From Heterohyrax brucei (lineage: Eukaryota; Chordata; Mammalia; Hyracoidea; Procaviidae), in NCBI GenBank assembly GCA_028571685.1, contig CM053166.1:57002111-57066110 (forward strand): 64,000 nt of DNA. The letters run 5' to 3'. Positions within the stretch are counted from its first letter, which is position 1. Each line of letters begins with the position of its first letter. Under the pieces are notes generated by a model that searched no databases, was not told the origin of the DNA, and was given only the letters and a program-made list of their open reading frames with translations. A program made the position numbers and the translations under genes. Positions 1 through 14,200 of this stretch are shown here, in pieces.

Positions 1-1363
1 CCAGTCCTCTGAGATCAGAAACTTCTCATGCCTTGCACACTCTTAGGTCCCTATAGCCAGCTAACTCTGACCCACCTTTCAAGTTTCAGTTTAACCAGGG
101 TGCTTGTGTGGAGGTGACAGAGAGGGGATGAAGTGGGTGGCAAAGAAGGCATCTCTAGGCAAGAATACCCTTGCTGAGTGCTCCTTCAGAAGCCTGAGTA
201 CCTCTTTTGTAACATTCATCGTATTTGGTATTTCAGAAGAAGACTGCCTCCAAAACCATAAGCATCAACAGGGAAAGGCCTCGCTCCCCCGAAAAGTGGG
301 GGGAAACAAAAATCTAAAGTGTTATAAAATGAAGATCAGTTTTTTCCACGACCCTACTGTAGTCATTTGAAGAACAACGTGAGTGGCTCCGGTGTGAGCA
401 TGGGGTTGGGTGGGACCACCTGTCTGTGAGTGCCTGGACAGTAACTAATGTGGAACAGCTCAATCCAGGCCACAAAGCAGATTACAATGAGCTAATCAAA
501 ACCCCCTTGTGGCATCTGTCATGTGCCAAGCCCAATACTAAAGACCTGATATGGATTATTTCATTGAATTCTCACATCTCTATGTAAAAGGTATAGCTTT
601 CTTTCCATTTTACAAATGAAGTTTAGCAGATTAACTGATGTCCTTGTACCTCCCATCCACAGATTAACAAGGTTCTACTGTCAATATAAACATCATACAC
701 ACAAACATACACACAATTTTCTTATTTTATAAAGGAAAACATGCATTGAAAATTCTGATTTTCAATGTGAGAACTTACAGACAAATTTATTTGCTGTGTT
801 TTGCTGTGTTTATGTCATTTAATAAAATCTTATGTGGCACATTTTTCTTGTTTTCTGATAAGCCCCAAGGCTTTTACTTGGTGTAAAACTACTTAATGCA
901 TTCTTTAGTTGACTGGATTGATACATTCATGTTAAATAAGTGGTTTTTCACTACACACATACCTTGAAAAACTTTCATTTCTTATCATACTATCATACAT
1001 TACATACCATACTGTACGTGCTGACACTTCTTTTATAAACATCATTATACTCTGGAAATATCGTTAATGTGGTGCAGATTAGGAACGGGTGGGACCTGGC
1101 AGGTACTCAGAAATCTCATCCTTGTATTCTTTGCTAGGAAGACTTGCAGAGCTGATACTGGACTCACTGCTGAGTCCTTTGCACCATGCAACATCTGGCA
1201 TAGAGCAAGTGCTCAAGAGATACTAATGAACTGTTCAGGTAAAAGTAAAAGTTTGGCATTCTGAAGTAATCTTAACAGCCCATTTTACGAGGCTGCCAAC
1301 AGTCATTTTATCTGGACAAGCAGGCTACGTGCTACCCAACTCCAGGAAGCATCATTCACATGT
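1..1363. other. Intron, mostly unassigned
   Basis: Intron downstream of window exon 21. Around 500-690 there is a decayed MIR-like tract on the minus strand (small-letter similarity to the 'attttacaaatgaag' type core). No coding exon of MED14 was recognised here. The open frames at 104-370 and 1067-1264 have no family resemblance I can name. Confidence 0.5.
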
Positions 1364-1506
1364 ACCAAAAACCCACTGTCGACAAGTCAATTTCATCTCG
1401 TAGTGACTCTAGAGGACAAAGTAGAACTGCCCCATAGAGTTTCCAACGAGTGCCTGGTGGATTCAAACTGCAGACCTTTGGTTAATAACCACTGCACCAT
1501 CAGTTT
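1364..1506 (-). repeat. Afrotherian tRNA-derived SINE
   Basis: Minus-strand copy. It reads from the 3' tail (accaaaaacccactg) through 'gaactgccccatagagtttcc' to a degraded 5' end at 'accactgcaccatca'. The 5' end is diverged. Confidence 0.85.
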
Positions 1507-1594
1507 CTACCATCTGTACCAAGGGTCCGTAAACTTTCTGCTAAGAGATTACTATAGCACAAAAACATCTACAGATAATACATAAATGAGTCTG

Positions 1595-1680
1595 GCTGTG
1601 TTCGAGCAAAACTTTATTTGTAAAACAAGCAGTGGGTAGGGATTTGGCCCACAGGATGTAGGCTGCCAACCTCTGACATA
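1595..1680. repeat. Old interspersed-repeat 3' fragment, family unassigned
   Basis: Contains 'aaaactttatttgtaaaac' followed by 'ggatttggcccacagg'. This is a widespread mammalian repeat signature, but I cannot name its family with confidence. Confidence 0.4.
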
Positions 1681-1827
1681 AATCATGTGATTAATACTTC
1701 CTGGAATTATCCCATAGAGCTGGCTCTGAGTGACAAGACCTCCACTTAATTCAAACTTTTAAATAAAAAGTGCTCCTAAACCATCAGCACAGACTTCACA
1801 ACTTGGCCACAGTTAATTAATGGCAAA

Positions 1828-1980
1828 TAAAAAACCAAACCCACTGTGTCGAGTCGACTCCAACCTATAGGACAGAGTACAATGGCCCCATAGAGTTTCC
1901 AAGGAGCACCTGGCAGATTCGAACTGCTGACCTTTTTGTTTATCAGACGAGGCACTAACTACTAAGCTGCCAGGGTTTCT
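1828..1980 (-). repeat. Afrotherian tRNA-derived SINE
   Basis: Near-complete minus-strand copy: 'aaccaaacccactgtgtcga' at the tail, 'ccatagagtttccaaggagc' in the middle, 'ctgccagggtttc' at the 5' end. Confidence 0.92.
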
Positions 1981-2051
1981 GAATGGCAAATAAGACACAG
2001 ACTAAAAAAGTAGTTCCTCCTGAAACCTAAGGCTAACATGCATAGTGTGTC

Positions 2052-2069
2052 TATATATATATATATATA
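2052..2069. repeat. (TA)n microsatellite
   Basis: Uninterrupted TA dinucleotide run of about nine units, 45 bp from the donor of MED14 window exon 21. Confidence 0.9.
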
Positions 2070-2114
2070 GCACTGGAAAGTGGAACCTGCTAAGAGAATA
2101 AGTTAATAGCTTAC

Positions 2115-2226
2115 CTGGGGACTGTGTGTGCATCATAGAGGGAGACTGATTCACTGTGCTGTGATAAGACGTAGGAGGTGAAGTAAGAGGATAAGGGCCT
2201 GATGATCCTGGCTGCTTTGGAAATGG
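2115..2226 (-). CDS. MED14: MED14 window exon 21 (3'-most in window)
   Basis: 112 bp. It reads [20 protein letters not shown], then [17 protein letters not shown], ending with one base of a split Gly (about residues 1010-1047). Low-complexity Ser/Pro linker. The acceptor is TTCCAG and the donor GTAAGC. The rest of the linker and the C-terminal domain lie before position 1. Confidence 0.95.
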
Positions 2227-5200
2227 CTGGAAAGAAAAAAATTAAATGTTAAGATAGTCAACTATATACAGTGACAGTGTGGCTTTCCTCAGTAGCTACA
2301 GTGTTAACACTATACACTTTACTGGTCACCTAACAGGAACCAAGAGGTATGAAAATGTGCAAAATACACATCAACAACCCAAGTCTTCAAAAACTGATTT
2401 CCAAAATATTTTTAAAATGCCCACACCCTTATTCCTGACTTTGCAACACCACTGTTTATTCTCTCTCAAGATTTTTCTTTTCTCTCACTTATTCATCATA
2501 CATATTTCATTGATTCTAGGACATGTTTGTCAGTCTGAACTGTGCCCCACCCACACCAAAATGTGTATACCATTTTGGCTAGGTCTTGATTCACAATTTT
2601 GTGTGACATTTCTCTATGTTGTAAATCCTGCCTCTATGTTGTTAATGAGGGAAGATGGCAAGGTAGTTGTGTTAGTGAGGCAGGAATCAATCTATTCCAT
2701 TGTATTGTACCTTCAGGCAATCTCTTGGATATAAAGGAAAGGGAAGCAAACAGAGAGTTGGGGGCTTCACACCACCAAGAAAGCAGTGCCAGGAGCAGAG
2801 CTAATCCTTTGGAAAGGACCTGAGGTCCCTGTGCCTTAGAAGCTCCCAGTCCAGGGGAAGACTGACAACAAAGACCTTGCTCCAGAGCCAACAGAGAAAG
2901 CCTTCCCCTGGAGCTGATGACCCGAATTTTAGATTTTAGCCTACTTTTCTGTGAGGAAATAAATTTTTCTTTGGTAAAGCCATCCACCTGGGGTATCTCT
3001 GTTAACAGCAGCAAGAGATGGCCAAGACAGAATCCGGTTACTGAGTGAGGTGCTCCTCTAACAGTTACCTAAATGGTGAAGTGGTTTTGAAACTAAATGG
3101 ATAAAAGACTCAGAAGGAACTAAGTAGAACTGTTAACTCCAAGGAAGGCACAGATGATGAGAAAAAGCATCAGTGAACCAACAATGCAGAACCAGACCAG
3201 TGTGAAGCAGCATTTGAGCCAAACCACGGAGCTAGGCTTGCAGACCCACAGAGTAAAAGAGCTGAGTGCCTGTGTGCAGGAGGCTTCCAGGTGCAGAGCG
3301 GGATGTCTCCAGGCACTTATCAGCGGAGAGCTAATAAGCTTTGGAACACTTGCCCCTGCAGGGCAGATGCAGGCATCAGGCCAGGCCAAGAGGCCACAGG
3401 AAGCAAAAGCAGAAGACACAAGCAGCACAAGGAGCTGAACTGCACTGGTCTCAAAAGGTACAGCCATGACCTTGCAGGGTTTCAAAGAGTGGACCTATGA
3501 CCTCTGGTATTTTGACAGATGGAGTTGCCACTCCCTTGGGCTAGGAAAAGGGAGCCTAGTTGCTGTCCCAGTTGGGCCTGGTAGGTACAGCTATAGCCCA
3601 AGGCTGAGGTGCCTCCACTCAGAATCTGCAGAGTATGGCCCATACCTAGAGCCTGGAAGACAGAGCCATGTATTAAGTATCTCAAGAGAAAGAATTATTT
3701 TCAAAGCCTCAAGGGCTAATGTAATGTGTTCCACTGACTTATTTAGTGCCTTGTTTATCACTTCTTTTCCTTCAGTTTCTCCCATTTGTAACGGAAATGT
3801 CTAGTTTGTGCTTGTTCTGCCAATGTACCTCTGGAAACAGATACCTTGTGTTCTAGATGTCAGCTAAAGAGGAATTTCTGGATTTTGGACTTGGACTCAT
3901 GACTTTTGCTATGATGGGGTGAACATGTTTTACATGTTCCAAGTATATGATCTTCTGGAGCCCAAGGGATGGAATTTCATGCATTGAACTGTGTCCCCCA
4001 AAAATGTGCCAGCAAGTTGGCTAGGTGTTGATTCCTGGTTTTGTGTGATGTTCCTACATGTTACAAAGCCTGCCCAAATGGAAACCCTGGTGGCATAGTG
4101 GTTAAGTGCTACAGCTGCTAACCAAAAAGTCAGCAGTTCAAATCCGCCAGGTGCTCCTTGGAAACTCTATGGGGCAGTTCTACTCTGTCCTATAGGGTTG
4201 CTATGAGTTGGCATCAACTAAATGGAAGTGGGTTTAGGGTCAACGAAATATGGTAGTTTAATCTGCCTTCTAGTCACTGTCTATGCTAACTCTAGTAATG
4301 AAAAACTAAGGACAGTTTTTTTTAATTGAGGTATGACTCATGTAGGAAAGTTTTACATTTCATATAAATACTGAATGTACTCTTCAGAGGCTGGCTTCTT
4401 TTGTTCAATATTATGTCAGTGAAATTCATTCATCTTGTTGCATACAGCAGTAGTATGTTGTTTTTCATTTCTGTAAAGTAGTCCACTGGATGAATATATC
4501 CCAATTTATTTACCCATTCTACTACTGATACATATTTTGGTTGTTCACTATTTTTTGGATAAATAACACTGTTATGAATATTCTTTTGTGTTTTTCAAGT
4601 GTTTCTTTTAGGTATATGCCTGATAGTTAAATTGCTAAATCATATGTATACATAATGTTCAGCTTTACCACTTAAGAATACTGTCAAATTGTATCTAAAG
4701 TGGTGGTACCATTTACACATCCTCCAGTAGTAAATGAGAGTTTTCGTTGCTCCTAATACCAAATGTTCACAAGGATTAATGGTTTTTCTTTTTTAAAACC
4801 ATTTTTTGTGGGTATAGAACAGTGTATCACTGTCGTTTTTATTTATATCAGTGATACCAAAATGATGCTGAACATCTTTTTCTGTGCCTACTGGCCACGT
4901 GGACATCCTCTTCTGTGAAATGCCTTGAATCTCTTATCTATTTTAAAAACTGGCTTCTTTTTTCTCATGTTGACTTTTCCTATTCTATTTTTTAAAATTA
5001 TATAATCCAGACTCTAACTCACAAATTACAAAATCATATATTTGACTATATCGTTTTATTCAATAATGCAGAATGTACCTTTCCTTCTGGAGATTTAAGC
5101 TACATGATCATAATAATTAAAATTATGTCATTCCTTAGTTTTTATAGAAAACCCTGATAGCACACTGGTTAAGTGCTATCTCTGCTAATCAAAAGGACAG

Positions 5201-8200
5201 CAGTTCAAATCTACCAGGTGCTCCTTAGAAACTCTATGAAGCAGTTCTACACTGTCCTATAAGGTTGCTATGAGTTGGAAATGACTCAATGGCAGTGGCT
5301 TGGCTTTTGGCTAAGCTTTTATATGTTCTTCCCTTCCTTTCTCCTAGACTAAAATTGTACACTATAAAGGAAGAAAAGCTGTCTGCTAACATTAAGCAAA
5401 ATGTTTTTGACACCTTTATGAACATTTGTTTCCCTTAGAGTTTTACAATTCTCTTATCAAATGGATTAACAGTTTAGAAAAAATGCTCTGTCTCTAAGAG
5501 TACCTAAGGCTAAAGCCACTGACTGAAGATATATTCTTTTAAAAGAATCCTGACTAGTATTAAAAGTCATACTTCTTAATTAAAAATTTTAAACTCTACT
5601 TAAATTTTAAAAAGACAAGAGGGGGGAGGAAGACCTAAACAGATGCCAGAAGAGACCCTGAAACCTGCTTTTGAATGCTGAATAGCTAAAGAAAAAGGAA
5701 GAAATGATGACATAAAAGAGATGAACAGAAGATTTCAAACAGTGGCTCAAGAAGACAAAGCAAGTATTATGATGACATGAGCAAAGACACAGGAAAACCA
5801 AAAAGAACATGTTCAGCATTTCTCAAGCTAAAAGAACTGAAGAAAAAAATTTTTAAGCCTTGAGTTACAATACTGAAAGATTCTTCAGCAAAAATATTAA
5901 ACAACTCAGGAAGCATCTAGATGGAAGGAATATACAGACTTACTGTACCAAAAAGAACTGGTCCATGTTCAACCGTTTCAGGAGGCAGCATATGATCAGG
6001 AACCAATAGTACTGAAGGAAGAAGTCCAAGCTACACTGAGGGCACTGAACAAAAACAAGGCTCTGGAAATGGATAGAATACCACCTGGAATATCTCAACA
6101 AACAGATGCAGCACTGGAATGGTCACGTACCTATGCCAAAAAATTTGGAAGACAGCTACCTAGCCAACCCACTGGAAGAGATCCATATTTATGACTATCC
6201 CTAAGAAAGGTGATCCAACCAAATGTGGAAATTATTGGACAATATCATTACTATCAAGCAAAATTGTGCCGAAGATCTTTCAAAGAAGTTGTGACAATAT
6301 ACTGACAGGGAACTATCAGAAATTCAGGCTGGATTCAGAAGTGGACGTGGAACTAGGGATATCACTGCTGATGTCAGATGGATCCCGGCTGAAAGCAGAG
6401 AACACCAGAAAATGTTTACCTGTATTTAATTGACTACGGCAAGGCATTTGACTATGTGGATCAAAACAAATTATGGATAATATTGTAGAAAAGGGGAATT
6501 CCAAACTATTCACTGTGCTCATTGGGAATCTGTACATGGATCAAGAGCAGCTGTTCAAACACAACAAGGGAACACTGCATGGTTTAAAGTCAGGAAAGGT
6601 GTGCACCAGGGTTGTCTTCCTTCACCACACTTGTTTAATTGGTATGTTAGGCAGATAATCTGAGAAACTGGACTATATGAAGAAGAATGAGGCACCAGAA
6701 TTGGAGGAAGACTCATTAACAACCTATGTTATTCAGATGACACAACCCTGCATGCTGAAAGTGAAGAGGACTTGAAGCACTTACTGATGAAGGTCAAAGA
6801 CCACAGCCTTCAGTATGGATTGCACTTTAACATAAAGGAAACAAAAATCCTCATAACTTGACCATCAAGTAGTAACAAGATAAACAGAGAAAAGAATAAA
6901 GTTGTCAAGAATTTCATTTTACTTGGATCCACAATCAAGACCCATGGAAGCAGTAGTCAAGAAATCAAGAGATGCTCTATATTGGGAAAACTGGCTAAAA
7001 AAGACCTCTTTAAAGTGTTGAAAGGAAAAGATGTCACTTTGAGGACTAAGGTGTGCCTGACCCACGCCATGGTTGTTCAACTGCCTAATATGCATGTGAA
7101 AGCTGGACAGTGAATAAGGAAAACCAAAGAACTGACCCTTTTGAATTGTTGTGTTGGTGAAGAACATTGAATATACCATGGACTGCCAAAAGGATAAATA
7201 AATCTGTCTTGGAAGAAGTACAACCAGAATGCTCCTTAGAAGCAAGGATGGCAAGACTATGACTCACGTACTTTGGACATGTTTCAGGAGGGATCAGTCC
7301 CTGGAGAAGGGTATCGTGCTTGGTAAAGCAGTGGGTCAGCAAAAAAGAGGAAGACTCTCAATGGGATGGACTGACACAGTAGCTGCAACACTGGGCTCAA
7401 GCACAACAACAACTGTGAAGATGGTGCAGGACCAGGCAGTGTTTCGTTCTGTTGTGCACAGGGTTGCTATGAGTCGGAACTGATGCAACGGCACCTAACA
7501 ACCTAAGTTGAATACAGAGCAAGAAAAATTAGAAAATTTCTAAAGTTCTTACCAAATAACCAATTATTCTAACTTTTCTAGAACATTTTAACTTTTCTCC
7601 CATCTTCTTTCTTCTAATCCTTTTGTTTCAGACTGGGAATTATTTTTCTAGTTAGAAATCTCATGTTCAGCATGAAATGCCACTGGTACATAGAGATTTT
7701 AGCAAAATCAGAGTATTAATAACCCAGCAATGTAGGCTCTCACTGGGTCAGAGTATGATTTTTTTAGGTAACAAAAATCACTGTAGATGGGCCAATGAAT
7801 GATTTATTTAGGACGAAGGGAAGCCACTGTACCATTTTCCCTCTACTGCCACCACCACATTGGTCCTGCTATGGCTGTGGTCAGCAGTCAACCTTAACAG
7901 CGGAACTCTTCACAGTTACTTCCCCAAAATGATGTGGCTCATACTTGTTGCTCCCTATGAGATACAGGGAGGACCTACAGCATAAGGAAATGACTTCTTT
8001 AGAAGAGCTGCTCTTGCATCTGCTGGGCTCAGGCACTTCTCCAAGCATCCTCAGAGGGCTGAACTTTACAAGACCTGCTAAGGGAATACAAGGCCCACAT
8101 CTTGATATACAGAGGCCTTTACTAAGCTTCCCTGTATCTTAGCCAAAGTTAAGAAGGGAAGCTAATAGCAAGGAAAGAAACCCTAAATAGCTGCGAAAGG

Positions 8201-11200
8201 CAATACACCTTTCGCGAAACCATCCTCTTTAAGTAAGAGTTCAGTACTCTGTCAAAGACATAAACACTGTGACTTTTCACCGGAGAGTTTCAGTGACCAA
8301 GTGGCGAGACCAGAAGCTAGATGCATGTTTCCAAGGACTACCGAACAAAATACCATCAACAGGTGGCTTCAAAAAGAACAGAAATTTATTTTCTCACAGT
8401 TCTGGAGGCTGCGAGTCCAAATCAGGGCCTTAGCCATGCTGCTCCCTTTCTGTGAGCCTCTCCCTCCTAGTTTCTGCTGGCTGTTGCAATCCTCAGTATT
8501 TCCTTGCTGCTTATGGATGTGTCTCTAGTTCCCATACTCTACTATAGTGTAACTATGAGTCAGAATGAACTTGGCAACAATGGGATTTATAGTTTGTTGC
8601 TCATAGATGCCTCTGCCCTTACCTTAACATGGTGTCTCACCCTGTGTGTCTTTCCGTCTGTTTTCCCTTCTTCTAAGATACTGTTCAAAAGGGATTAAGT
8701 TTAGGACCCACCTTACTTCAGTGTGACCTCATTAGCAACAAAAGAGAGCCCCTAATTCCAAATAGGGTCACATTCACAGGTACAGTGGTTAGGACTTCAA
8801 CATAACTTTTTGGAGGACACAATTTAATCCGTAACACTAGGTAGTAGAAATGTTACGAGAACACCAGCAGCAGAAATGCTATTTCATGAGAGCTTCTGAG
8901 TGAGAAATTTTGTAAATATAATCTAAAGGATGTGCTGTGCACACAACTATAAATGTAAGCAATGAAGACCTAAGCCCAGAGGGAAGAAGCCTCCCCATAG
9001 CCACACACATATTTTCCAGGATAGGGAGTCAACAAAGGACTGATGAATGGGTAAAAGGATTACTGGTCTTGGGTCACTAGTTATCATCTATTTCAAAATG
9101 GTCAGTGAGACAAGAAAAGTCTGGTCTGGTAGCTTGTTCAACTATCAGACAGGTGAAGGTGATAGAAAAGAACTCAAAGCTCTGTAAGATTCTATAATGC
9201 AGCTTATCCAAATGGTGTGAGGACAAAACCCTTGAAATCTGTCCACCTGTTCTCTGCAGCAGGCCATGCTGAACATCGCTAGACATTTAATTCACTATTC
9301 TCAACTTTAATGACATCTGTCTTTCAAGACATGGTGATGACTCTATCCCAAAGATCATCTACTCAGATCCTGCGGATGGTGCTTCCATGTCGGTATCACA
9401 TAAAGTCATTTGAAGCAGATGGGTGATCTTAAGTTAATGCTGTTTCTAGTACTATTCACTTCTCATTACTGGTCACCTCCTCTCTTCTCTATCACTGTTT
9501 TCATATTGATTTCCTGGACATTTTCAGCTCACCAAGGACCTCCTGGCCTTACAATGAAGAAGCCTGTAAAACCTGTTAAGTTACACAAATGTGATACCAT
9601 TTGGAATTTCAGCTAGATATTACCTGTTGCTGGGGTGGTGGTTGGGGCTGGAGCTGTGCTATTAAAGAATCCATCATATCTCCTCCTATAGGAGAAGGGG
9701 GGTTATCATCTTCATTTACAGACCTTCTTCGTGCATCCTGATTGCTGTCAACAAACATATTCAGGAATGTCTATGGATATAAACAAGGAAAATTTAGATT
9801 ATTTTTCCTAACTTTAATGAACATGTCTAATCATTTGGACTGCTTTAACACATATCATCCCTGAAATAAAAAATCAATACACAACCACTATTATTAAGAC
9901 AGCCTAGAAGAGATATTCGTAATTTTGAAGGAAGGGGGAACAGTGGGACTGAGGAAAACGGTTACCAACAAAAGCAAAATATAACTCAAAAACCACATCA
10001 ACTAAGAAAAAAGACCCAAACAAAAGGTTGAAGAAAAAATTCTCAAACCTAGATCAGTAAGCAACATCATGAGAAATGAGGAGAGACTGAAGTTGTCAAG
10101 GATTTTATTTCACTTGGTTCCACAATCAACGCCCATGGAAGCAGCAGTCAAGAAATCAAAAGATGCACTGCACTGGAAAAATCTGCCACAAAACATCTCT
10201 TGAAAGTGCTGACAAGTAAAGATATCACCTTGAAGACTAAGGTGCACCTGTCCCAAGTCATGGTATTTTCAATCGCATTGCATGCATATGAAAACTGGAC
10301 AATCATTAAGGAAGACATAAGAAGAACTGATGCCTTTGAATTGTGGTGGAGAAGAATTATGAATATACCATGGACTGTCAAAAGAGTAAACAGATCTGTT
10401 CTGAGGAAGTACAGCCAGAGTGCTCCTTGGAAGCAAGGATGGCGAGACTACATCTTACATACTTTGGACATGTTGTCAAGAGGGATCAGTCTCTGGAGAA
10501 GGACAGCAAAAGGGTCAGCAAAAAACAGGAAGACCTTCAAGAAGATGGAATGACACAGTGGCAATGTGCTTAAGCAACATTGTGCTTAAGAATAAAAATG
10601 ACTGTGGGCATGGTGCAGGACCAGACAGTGTTTTGTTCTGTTGTTCGTAGGGTTGTGATGAGTCAAAACTGACGTGGTGGTACCTAACAACAACAGCATC
10701 TTCTGACTCAGAAATGTGGGGAGAAATCAAAGAACTGTATGTAGAAACATAAGTAACTTAAATGACTTGGGAAAATTCCCATTCAGTGAGAGTTCTTACT
10801 TAAGCTCGAAAACACGACAGAGGAAAACTGAACAAAGAGACTAAGCCAACTTTTCTCCTTTTATCCTAAACAATTTAATCTTTAACCACTGAGAGTAGGA
10901 CAGCCTTTTTTCTATAGGACGTAATCAAAAAATTAAGCAAGGCTACCAGAGTCTGTGCCTTAAGCACAGATTCGCTTTCTTTTAATACCCTACAAAAATA
11001 CAGACCATAAACTTATCAAAATCACTAGAAATTTTTTTAAGTCTATATTCTGACTGTCAAGTGAAGATGAAGGATTCATCACACACATTCATCTTCTCCT
11101 TCCCACCATGCCTCTGTAACTACAGGAAAACTATTTTTTTTTAAGCAGAAGTCACAAAGATAAAAACAATGGGAGCAGAGAATAGCAATACAGTCTGGAG

Positions 11201-14200
11201 GCTGGAAGCAGATGGTTGAGTGGTAACTGAGTTATTGATGTGAGTTTCCAAATAGAAACAGCCCACTCAGTCACACAAGTACTCACTGGAAGTTTTAGCA
11301 GACTTAAAAAAAAGAAAAACCACAGGAGCTTCATTAGACAAACAACAGATTTTTAACAAAGGTACAAGCTTGGAACATTAAACTTATCCACAGTCACAAT
11401 GGAAGCCAAAAGACAATGGAGCAAATGCCTTGAAAATTTTTTCCAAAAAATGATTGCCAACTTAAAACTACATGCTTAGCCACTCCCTCAATTAGATGAG
11501 AGTACATGAAAGATGTCCGCAGAAATGGAAGGTCTCAAATGAACCTGCCTCTCACAAGAAGCCGTGATAAGAAGGTACTCCATCAAAATAAGGGAGTAAA
11601 CCAAGAAAAGGACATGGAAGACTGAATGTATCAATGGGTGAGTTACATAACTGGGAGAGAGCTTATAGTTGAGTTAGTGACAGAAGGATACACAAAAGGG
11701 AAAAAAGTCAACAGTATTAGTGTCCAGGAAAACAAAATAGTAAGCAAGAAAGGAAACGTAATCGCACTAAATTAGGTGGCCTGGGGAACAGTGTTTCTAC
11801 ATTTGTAATATAAAAACAACAAAACCCATTGCCATCAAGTCAATTCCAATTCATAGTGACCCTACAGGACAGAGGAGAACAGCCCCACAGCACTTAACCA
11901 CTATGCCACCAGGGTAGACACTCAAAAATTATCTAATTAAACTATCTGGGGCCCTGATGGCACAGTGGTTAAGGGCATACCCGCTAACCAAAAAGTCAGC
12001 AATTCAAATCTACCAGCTGCTCCCCTGGAAACCTTACTGGGCAGTTCTACTCTGTCCTATGGGCTTCATATCAGTTAAAATTGACTCAACTGCAACAGAT
12101 TTGATTTTGGGGTTTTATGGACTGAATTCTGTCCCCCCTAAATATGTGTTAGGAACACTGGCAGTGAAGTGGTTAAGTACCACAGCTGCTAACCAACAGG
12201 TCAGCAGCTGGAATCCACCAGGCACTCCTTGGAAAGTCTACGGGGCAATTCTACTCTGTTCCATAGGGTCACTGTGAGTTGCAAAGGCAGTGGGTTTTAA
12301 GTATGTACTGTAAATCCTACCCTCTATGCCAGTTGCTGTAATATCACTTGGGAGTGGGCTGTCTTTAAGAATGAGGCAGAGTTAATCAATCTGTTTGGAG
12401 CTATAAGAGACATTAAACAAGTAAACAAAGCAGAGATGGGGGACAACAGATGCCAAGCCACATGGAGGTCTCCAAGGAAAAAGGAAGCAGAAGTTGAAGA
12501 AACAAGGACGTTCCTCCACAGCTAACAAAGATGGTTCTCTAAATTCAGACTACTGGCCTCCTGAACTGTGAGAAAATAAATTTTTGTTTATTAAAGTCAT
12601 CTACTTGTGGTATTTCTGTTACAGCAGCACTAGATGATTAAGATACTACTGAACCACATTACCAGGATAGGACGAAAAGATGAGTATGTTCCGATGTACT
12701 GGAACAGCCTAGAAAGAGGAACAGGGTATGCAAAAAAGAATTAAATCCGAATCTTCCACGTGAGAGTCAGCTAATTCTCTCAACTAAAAAGTAAAAACTT
12801 AAGCAATGTAAGTATGCTATTTAGAGATTCCAAGTGCCAAGTGCTGTCGAGTCGGATCCAACTCATGGCGACCCTAGGGGCCAGCACAGAATTGACCCCC
12901 AGAGTATTGAAGGAGCGATACAGATATAAATAGTAAGAGACAAGCAGCTCTAAGAGTTGAAAACAGAGGTCTTCAAAAACAGGAAAATGACACGAGTGTG
13001 CTGCAGTGGACTGTTTATCAGAATAAGTGTTTTGGAACTATTTTGACTGAATAAGCATCATAAGTTAAACTGATGATCACACGTTTTTGATAATCAAAAA
13101 TAAAAACTAAAAGTTTCTTACAAGTTCCTAACAGCCCACTGGGGTGGCTGCACCAGCAAATGCAATGCTAAGGCTCACTGTTTGTTTGAGGGAAAGGGCT
13201 TTTTATCATCTTATACGTGTAGTCACATGCCACATGATCAGAACTTCTGGCTCTTGAATGGAGTTGCAGAGATGATAAATTAACAACATTAAACTTATGT
13301 TTAAACAGGAACTTGTCGCTTTACCCCTTAAAGGATTTGTTTCAGAGATCATTTTTGTGTATATTTGTGCTAAATATGCCATAACACTGAAGTTTGTTAC
13401 CTTTAGTCCTGGTGCAGGATAAAAACCTTCAACTAATTTGCTATTATCAAAAAGACTATATGCACCATCTCGTATTGCCACAACGCCTCGACTCCGGCAG
13501 TATATATCGATGCAATACATGTTCCTGAAGGCCAGTCTGATGTGGGTGGAAGACTGTGGCAGAATGGAGAAGCACTGATAGGCAGTGTTGGTTCTCTGGG
13601 TCAAGCCCAACATCGGCACAGTGGGAAGCTTGTTGATGGCATTTAATGGAGCCTGAGTATCAAACAGTACCTATAAGGAACAAACAGTGAGTAGTGCTGG
13701 TTTCCACAAACTCTGAAACCTCAGAAATTTCACGGGAAAACTATCACGAATGAGCCAGTATTCTTCCGGCATATTCCATAAAACTTCTCCTTAAAGAAAA
13801 TGCAAATTAAGATCACTGTGTCCACTTTGAATCAAAGAAAATTCCTGAAGACAAATTCAAGATATAAAAGACAAAGGCACTCATTCTAATCATTAAATAC
13901 AAATAAAACCACTTGATTTTTTTTTAAGTTTTGTGTAAGACACTGACATTGGATGAGAAGAAAACAAACTTAATTACCTGTAATAACTGAACTACATTTG
14001 GTGTTTTGTTGAACATTTCTTGAAGCTGATGAAGGATGGTATTGTGACAGTTACTGCAACCTGAGTTTGGGCCAACAGTTCCTAAAGAAATATGAAACTT
14101 CTGATGTATGGAATTCCACTGGATACTAATCTAAAGAAAAGAGAATGCATGTTTCAGGACCTCAGAATGTAACAGAATGTAACTGTATAAACTGTATAAA

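Noticed and set aside
2279-2734. 151-codon open frame as a gene
   Set aside because: It crosses from unique intron into the LTR at 2524, has no family resemblance and is antisense to a spliced host gene.
4079-4236. tRNA gene
   Set aside because: A- and B-box-like motifs are present in every copy because the SINE derives from a tRNA. There is no cloverleaf and the sequence continues into the SINE body and LINE-like tail.
10200-10573. 117-codon frame as a new protein gene
   Set aside because: It is the decayed C-terminus of the RTE/BovB LINE, co-linear with 6865-7505.
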